A DNA stretch of 46,694 bases, from positions 1 to 46,694 of the forward strand of contig JAHISI010000016.1 of the NCBI GenBank assembly GCA_018818345.1, written 5' to 3'. A program made the translations under genes and the position numbers. The notes under the pieces were generated by a model. The model was not told where the DNA came from, did not search any database, and was given only the letters and a program-made list of their open reading frames with translations. Shown here piece after piece: positions 42,375 through 46,694 of this stretch (the first letter of the stretch is position 1; the number at the start of each line of letters is the position of its first letter). This DNA comes from Patescibacteria group bacterium. Lineage in GTDB: Bacteria; Patescibacteriota; Dojkabacteria; SC72.

Positions 42375-43091
42375 ATGGGAGTATCCATAGATGATATTAA
42401 GACATTAAGAGCTAAAACATCCGCTGGCATGGCACTCTGTAAAGAAGCTTTAACTGCTTCTGATGGAGATATGGCCAAAGCGACTGAATATATCAATGAA
42501 AGAAGTGACGTTATTGGAAGATTGAGAAATCTAACAGGTGCAAAGATTGGTCTTTGTAAGATTGCTTTTGACGAAACAGGTAAAGACTTTGAAAAAGCAG
42601 TAGCTCTCATAAGTGAGAGAGGCTGGAATGAGCCTACCGCTGACGAAACAATCGAAAAGGGAGAAGGTGTCGTTGAAACATATTTACATGGTACAGATCA
42701 TAAGCTAGCTTCACTAGTTGAAGTAAAGTGTAAGACAGATTTTGTTGCTCAGAATGATGAATTTAGAGCATTTGCTCATGAAGTTGCTCTACAGGTTGCA
42801 GCCATGAAGCCTCTCTACGTTTCTAAAGATAGTGTAAGTGTAGAGGATGTTGAAAGAATGAAAGTTATCTTTACCAAAGAAGCAGAGAGCGAAGGCAAAC
42901 CTGCCAACATTATGGAAAAGATAATTGAAGGTAAATTTTCTAAATACTACGCAGAGAAATGTTTACTAGAACAGAAATGGTTTAAAGACGAATCTAAGAC
43001 AATGGCAAATCTCTTAGATGAAGTAACTCAGAAAATGGGAGAACCTATACAGATTACTAGAATACTTTTCTGGGAATTTGGAACTAAATAG
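42375..43091 (+). CDS. tsf: Elongation factor Ts with doubled N-terminal UBA-like domain
   Basis: 238 residues. It exchanges guanine nucleotide on EF-Tu. The N-terminal UBA-like module (LRAKTSAGMALCKEAL...) is followed at once by a second copy (LRNLTGAKIGLCKIAF...), each about 38 residues. The core has the conserved CKTDFVAQNDEF near 115 and a reduced C-terminal part. It lies 18 nt after rpsB, and a strong terminator follows. Confidence 0.95.
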   Translation: MGVSIDDIKTLRAKTSAGMALCKEALTASDGDMAKATEYINERSDVIGRLRNLTGAKIGLCKIAFDETGKDFEKAVALISERGWNEPTADETIEKGEGVVETYLHGTDHKLASLVEVKCKTDFVAQNDEFRAFAHEVALQVAAMKPLYVSKDSVSVEDVERMKVIFTKEAESEGKPANIMEKIIEGKFSKYYAEKCLLEQKWFKDESKTMANLLDEVTQKMGEPIQITRILFWEFGTK

Positions 43092-43112
43092 TTCATTGTA
43101 TTTTGTATGAAG

Positions 43113-43142
43113 AAGGGGGAGTTAAAAACTCCCCCTTTTTGT
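43113..43142 (+). terminator. Terminator of rpsB-tsf
   Basis: AAGGGGGAGTT pairs with AACTCCCCCTT around AAA, and the stem runs into a T-rich tract. Very strong. Confidence 0.93.
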
Positions 43143-43179
43143 TGTACAATATTGGGATAATATTAGGGATATTAACAAA

Positions 43180-43725
43180 ATGGACATAGATGTATTTAAA
43201 GCAGATATTCAAAAATGTATAGATCATATACATGAGGATTTAACACAGATCAGAACAGGAAGAGCAACTCCAGAGTTGGTAGAAGAAGTTATGGTCAATG
43301 CATATGAGACAATGGCTCCAATTAAAAACTATGCTTCAATCTCCGCAGTAGATGCCAAAACACTCTCCATCCAACCATGGGACAAGAGTATATTGGAAAA
43401 TATTTCTAAGGCAATCAATGTTGCTAACATGGGACTTTCTCCAATGATTGAAGGGGATAGGGTATTGGTAAAAATTCCTGACCTTACAGAAGAGAGAAGA
43501 AAAGAATATGTAAAGTTGATGAAAGACAGAGTAGAGGATGGAAGAATTGCGGTAAGGCAAGTAAGGCAGAAATATATGCAAGAGATAGATGAACTTCAGA
43601 AGAATGGCCTTTCAGAGGATGAAGCAGACAGAACCCGAGTTGAGATTGAAAAGGTTGTTAAAGAAACTAATCAACAGATTGAAGAAATTAGAGAAGAGAA
43701 AGAAAAGGATCTTTTAACTATATAA
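43180..43725 (+). CDS. frr: Ribosome recycling factor
   Basis: 181 residues, the standard length. The long-helix domain surrounds the small beta domain, with the signatures IRTGRATPELVE, SIQPWDKSILENISKAI, LVKIPDLTEERRKEYVKLMKD and VRQVRQKYMQEI. Together with EF-G it splits post-termination ribosomes. It lies upstream of rseP with 16 nt between stop and start. Confidence 0.97.
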   Translation: MDIDVFKADIQKCIDHIHEDLTQIRTGRATPELVEEVMVNAYETMAPIKNYASISAVDAKTLSIQPWDKSILENISKAINVANMGLSPMIEGDRVLVKIPDLTEERRKEYVKLMKDRVEDGRIAVRQVRQKYMQEIDELQKNGLSEDEADRTRVEIEKVVKETNQQIEEIREEKEKDLLTI

Positions 43726-43741
43726 TTTTGTCTTGACTTAC

Positions 43742-45145
43742 ATGCTGTCCATACTAGTAAATATACTCTTGTTCATATTGGTTATCGGTGTTTTAACATT
43801 CATTCATGAATTAGGACACTTTCTCTCCGCTAAGCTTATTAAAGCTACAGTATTAGAATTCTCATTAGGTTTTGGTCCTAAGTTACTATCAAAGAAATTC
43901 AAAGGTACGGAATACAATATTAGGCTTCTACCATTAGGTGGTTTTGTGAAGATATTGGGAGATGGTGATCCTGAGAAAAAAGAGGTAAAAGAAAAAGCAA
44001 AGAATGATGATGGGAATCTACATAACAAGCCTAGATTAGCTCAAATCTTCGTAATGCTTGCAGGAGTAACCATGAATATTCTCTTCGCCATTACAATGTA
44101 TTTCATAGTTATCTCTAATTCTGTAGTTGGTAATTCTGGATGGAGCACGGTATTAGATTGGTCTTATCAGGATTTTAAACCAATTGGTGCAAGTATTACC
44201 AAAGAAGTAATAGGAGATGTGAAGTATGTAGAACTTGAAGCAGATGGGAGTGCAGTCAAAGCCAATCTCCCTCCGTCAGGCACTATTAAAACCATTGATG
44301 GCAAAGAGATAGAATATGCGTATGAAGTAAGGGAATCATTAAAAGTGGATGCTAGTGGTCAAACAACTATGGAGATTTGCAATGATGATAGTTGTAAGCT
44401 TTACACAGTAAATGTGTCAGATGCAGGTACTATAGGTATAATGCTCCCCACAAATTATTATGTTGTTGCTTCTAACGATGGGAATGCTTTTAAAACCCAA
44501 GTACCTTTCTCAGGAGAGATCAAAGCTATAGATGGAGAAGAAGTTAAATATGCTTCTGATATATTAAATCTTTTAGAAAAAGATAAAAATGGAAAGGCGA
44601 CTTTAGATATTTGTACGGAAACCAATACCTGCGGTACTTACACAGTAGATGTTAAGAGTGATGGAACAATAGGGGTGATACTGTCCACAAATTATTATGT
44701 AGAGTTATCTTACGAAAACAATAAAGTGTTTGCAGGATTTTCTCATTTGATTAATACTGTTAGGTTGATTGGTATAAAGTTTGGAAGTATGTTTGGTGAG
44801 GCTAAAACAACAGGAGATTATTCGGAGATTTCTAATTCAGTATCTGGTCCTGTTGGAATATATTTCTTAATTGACTATTTTAAGAACTTAGGATTTGTTA
44901 CATTCCTGAGTGTAATGGGAGACCTTTCGCTTTCCTTGGCTATTATGAACCTTCTCCCTATACCTGCTTTAGATGGAGGTAGGGTGGGGATATTGCTAAT
45001 CGAGAGTATATTGAGGAAAGAGCTTAATGAAAAGGTAAAGACACTTATAATAAATGGGAGTTTCATTTTATTAATGATTCTTGTTATATTTATTATGGTA
45101 AAGGATGTCCTAAATATACAAAATATTAAGGATATGTTTAGATAA
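43742..45145 (+). CDS. rseP: RseP-type site-2 protease with two PDZ-like modules
   Basis: 467 residues from ATG 43742. An in-frame TTG at 43733 is less likely. Transmembrane helix 1 carries HELGH at about 22-26, followed by the family segment LGFGPKLLSKK and LPLGGFVKILGD. The extracytoplasmic region (about 150-325) contains two similar PDZ-like modules, each with IDGxExxYA, a Cys pair and GTIGxxLxTNYYV. The C-terminal helices include NLLPIPALDGGR with the third zinc ligand. It cleaves membrane-embedded anti-sigma factors or signal-peptide remnants in relatives. The substrate here is unknown. Confidence 0.93.
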   Translation: MLSILVNILLFILVIGVLTFIHELGHFLSAKLIKATVLEFSLGFGPKLLSKKFKGTEYNIRLLPLGGFVKILGDGDPEKKEVKEKAKNDDGNLHNKPRLAQIFVMLAGVTMNILFAITMYFIVISNSVVGNSGWSTVLDWSYQDFKPIGASITKEVIGDVKYVELEADGSAVKANLPPSGTIKTIDGKEIEYAYEVRESLKVDASGQTTMEICNDDSCKLYTVNVSDAGTIGIMLPTNYYVVASNDGNAFKTQVPFSGEIKAIDGEEVKYASDILNLLEKDKNGKATLDICTETNTCGTYTVDVKSDGTIGVILSTNYYVELSYENNKVFAGFSHLINTVRLIGIKFGSMFGEAKTTGDYSEISNSVSGPVGIYFLIDYFKNLGFVTFLSVMGDLSLSLAIMNLLPIPALDGGRVGILLIESILRKELNEKVKTLIINGSFILLMILVIFIMVKDVLNIQNIKDMFR

Positions 45146-45156
45146 CTGCTGTATAA

Positions 45157-46206
45157 ATGAGAATAAATCTGTCCAAGAAAAATAAGATAATAGTAATAAT
45201 CCTTTTGGTATTAGTATTGGGTGGAACTGGGGGCTATCTTCTTTGGAGGGTTAATCAAAAGGAGACATTAAGAGAAACTTTCACTGAAGCAGGTTGTACA
45301 TACACAAAAGTTGCTGGATCTGATAGGGATACTGGATGTGCTCATTCAACAGCAACGGGTATGGCGTGTAATTGCGGAGAAAATGAACGTGGATACGAAA
45401 AAAACGGTAATCTTTGGTGTGCACAATATACTTCAACATGTACTTCAGACTGTGGAGATGGTACTTGCTCAAGCGATGAAACCGTAACCTCATGTCCTAA
45501 AGATTGTGCGAAATGTGGAGATGATATCTGTAGTAGTACCGAATCCCTCGAACTATGCCCAGAAGATTGTTCTGTATGTGGGGACAACAAATGTACTGGA
45601 ACAGAAACAGCTACTACTTGTGACTCTGATTGTGCTTGTAAAGCATTAGTATGGAGTAGTAAACCAAGTGGTGAATACAAACCCGATGATGTAACTACAG
45701 CAACCTCTTCAATTGTAATTACCAATCCGAATAGCACAAGTGATGCTTTAACTGGTATCACAATGCAATTCAATGGAACTCCTCTTGCACAATGTAGTAG
45801 CTCAGCAACAGGAAATTGTTTTAATGTTGGAACAGATACTGCAGGAAAACAAAAAATTACACTTAATTTGTTTGATGAAGGTCAAACTGTAACAGATGGT
45901 ACATATGATCTATCCATTTCACTTCCTGGTCCTGCGACCTCATGTGTTGAAACGGCTACTTTTACAGTGGCTGAAGATGCTGTTGTAGTAGTAGATGAAG
46001 TCCCTGATACAGGTCTCTTTGATGGTGTTATGAGTAAGATATATCTTGGCTCTGGTTTCGTATTCTTAGGTTTAATGACAACACAACTCTCAAAGTTTGG
46101 ATATATGTTCAATATCATTGGTGAGAGAAATAGGGTAGTATTAGAGGAGAAGAAAAGGAAAAGGGAAGAGGATAAAAGAAATAGGTTTGAAAGAAGGTTT
46201 AAATAA
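45157..46206 (+). CDS. Cys-rich membrane-anchored surface protein with sorting-like C-terminus
   Basis: 349 residues. An N-terminal transmembrane anchor (about 10-31, ending GGYLLWRVN) is followed by a Cys-rich head. Three tandem repeats of the form CGDxxC-x4-E-x4-C-x2-DC lie at about 103-161, a type seen in many exported proteins and possibly binding calcium. A beta-rich domain (about 170-280) precedes VPDTG, a hydrophobic helix (about 297-315) and an Arg/Lys-rich tail. The VPDTG-helix-basic layout resembles an LPxTG-type sorting or anchoring signal. Paralogous to the next gene. Confidence 0.75.
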   Translation: MRINLSKKNKIIVIILLVLVLGGTGGYLLWRVNQKETLRETFTEAGCTYTKVAGSDRDTGCAHSTATGMACNCGENERGYEKNGNLWCAQYTSTCTSDCGDGTCSSDETVTSCPKDCAKCGDDICSSTESLELCPEDCSVCGDNKCTGTETATTCDSDCACKALVWSSKPSGEYKPDDVTTATSSIVITNPNSTSDALTGITMQFNGTPLAQCSSSATGNCFNVGTDTAGKQKITLNLFDEGQTVTDGTYDLSISLPGPATSCVETATFTVAEDAVVVVDEVPDTGLFDGVMSKIYLGSGFVFLGLMTTQLSKFGYMFNIIGERNRVVLEEKKRKREEDKRNRFERRFK

Positions 46207-46694
46207 TGAGTGTAAAAATTCGTTTAACAAAGAGAGCGAAAATAATAATTCTGGCATCATTGGTGCTGTTATTAGCTGGTGCAGGAGGATATTTACTTTG
46301 GAGGGTTAACAATTCTGAAACCATAAGCCCTGATGTAAGTGAAGCAACAGGAGGAATAGGAGCATGCTGTGGACCTGCGGGATGTGTTGCTGGATGGAAA
46401 TGTGATACTAGCCAATCATGCTCAGAAACTAAGACCGTTACTTGTAGCTATGCGGGACAACCAGTGAGTTGTGGTACATATAAGGGTGTAGCAGGTTCAC
46501 CTAGTAGTCCATGTCTGTATCCTGGACAGTCAATATCATGCTCATATAGTATTGGTGGAAAATGTGTAAAAGAAACATCTCCTAATCCTGAACAGCCAAC
46601 AAATAATGGAGTTTGTGATATTAGAAAATGTGAATGGCCTGAAACCCTTATGAGTAGCAACAACTGTGCTTGTGAGACCTGTAAAGGAATAAAT
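46206..46694 (+). CDS. Second Cys-rich anchored surface protein (cut by window end)
   Basis: The frame is open from ATG 46206 to the last base (163 codons), so the gene is incomplete. The start overlaps the stop of the previous gene (TAATG). The N-terminal anchor is paralogous (IIILASLVLLLAGAGGYLL then WRVN). At least 14 Cys follow in the visible part, in different spacing from the neighbour (ACCGPAGC, CNNCACETC-like ends). Tandem duplication followed by divergence is likely. Confidence 0.75.
   Translation, partial: MSVKIRLTKRAKIIILASLVLLLAGAGGYLLWRVNNSETISPDVSEATGGIGACCGPAGCVAGWKCDTSQSCSETKTVTCSYAGQPVSCGTYKGVAGSPSSPCLYPGQSISCSYSIGGKCVKETSPNPEQPTNNGVCDIRKCEWPETLMSSNNCACETCKGIN

Noticed and set aside
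41930..42610. Minus-strand open frame (226 codons) opposite rpsB/tsf
   Set aside because: Spans two real genes in antisense, and its low-complexity Ser/Leu composition is typical of shadow frames.
1..46694. UGA recoding to glycine as in Gracilibacteria/Absconditabacteria
   Set aside because: Long conserved genes are intact without in-frame TGA, and two small genes appear to stop at TGA. TGA is rare, not reassigned.
1..46694. CRISPR arrays, insertion sequences or prophage genes
   Set aside because: No regularly spaced repeats, transposase, integrase or phage structural motifs were recognised on either strand.

Overview
The window is AT-rich bacterial chromosome with tightly packed genes, no rRNA, no insertion sequences and no CRISPR array. 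It looks like a member of the Candidate Phyla Radiation (Patescibacteria). The evidence is small or trimmed housekeeping proteins, RuBisCO in an otherwise non-autotrophic context, a short DprA, a PEGA-domain membrane protein, tandem Cys-rich anchored surface proteins and orphan membrane proteins. Assignment to a phylum (for example a Dojkabacteria- or Katanobacteria-like lineage) is only a guess. Genes read through with the standard code, so UGA is not visibly reassigned. However, 42 of the 44 complete genes I call end in TAA or TAG, and only two small accessory genes end in TGA.

Layout. 1-14.1 kb: argS, tRNA-Pro, rlmN, a divergent RuBisCO, proS, uvrA, tRNA-Arg, a PEGA-domain protein, trpS, an MreB paralogue and a DUF1704 (MATCAP-like) metallopeptidase. 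14.1-17.9 kb: a methyltransferase-like protein overlapping a 7TM/GAF histidine kinase. 17.9-23.7 kb (minus strand): the most interesting locus, a five-gene operon with its own promoter. It encodes a stand-alone 7TM protein of the type usually fused to inactive transglutaminases, an alpha-L-glutamate-ligase-like ATP-grasp fused to a RimB-like protease domain, and three more ATP-grasp ligases. One of these is a cyanophycin-synthetase relative with a degenerate Mur-ligase tail. I infer a dedicated pathway for making, and possibly trimming, an unknown peptide, polymer or protein tag at the membrane.

24.0-28.8 kb (minus strand): the rpmG, tRNA-Trp, secE, nusG, rplK, rplA, rplJ, rplL cluster. It is interrupted between rplA and rplJ by two unknown genes with Shine-Dalgarno sites, strong inverted repeats and a candidate small RNA. 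28.8-31.3 kb: two tiny membrane proteins, two unknown proteins, tRNA-Thr(GGU), tRNA-Tyr, tRNA-Thr(UGU) and a rod-shaped candidate ncRNA with a clean promoter that resembles 6S RNA in architecture. 31.3-40.4 kb: site-2 protease, rpmB, then mreB-mreC-mreD-mrdA (cell elongation) and dprA-topA-radC. 41.1-46.7 kb: rpsB (with an added HhH domain), tsf (with a doubled N-terminal domain), frr, rseP (with doubled PDZ-like modules) and two Cys-rich surface proteins, the last cut by the window end.

A second theme is expression signals. At about ten genes a -10 hexamer ends 5-10 nt before the start codon, implying leaderless or nearly leaderless mRNAs. The accessory small genes instead carry clear Shine-Dalgarno sequences.
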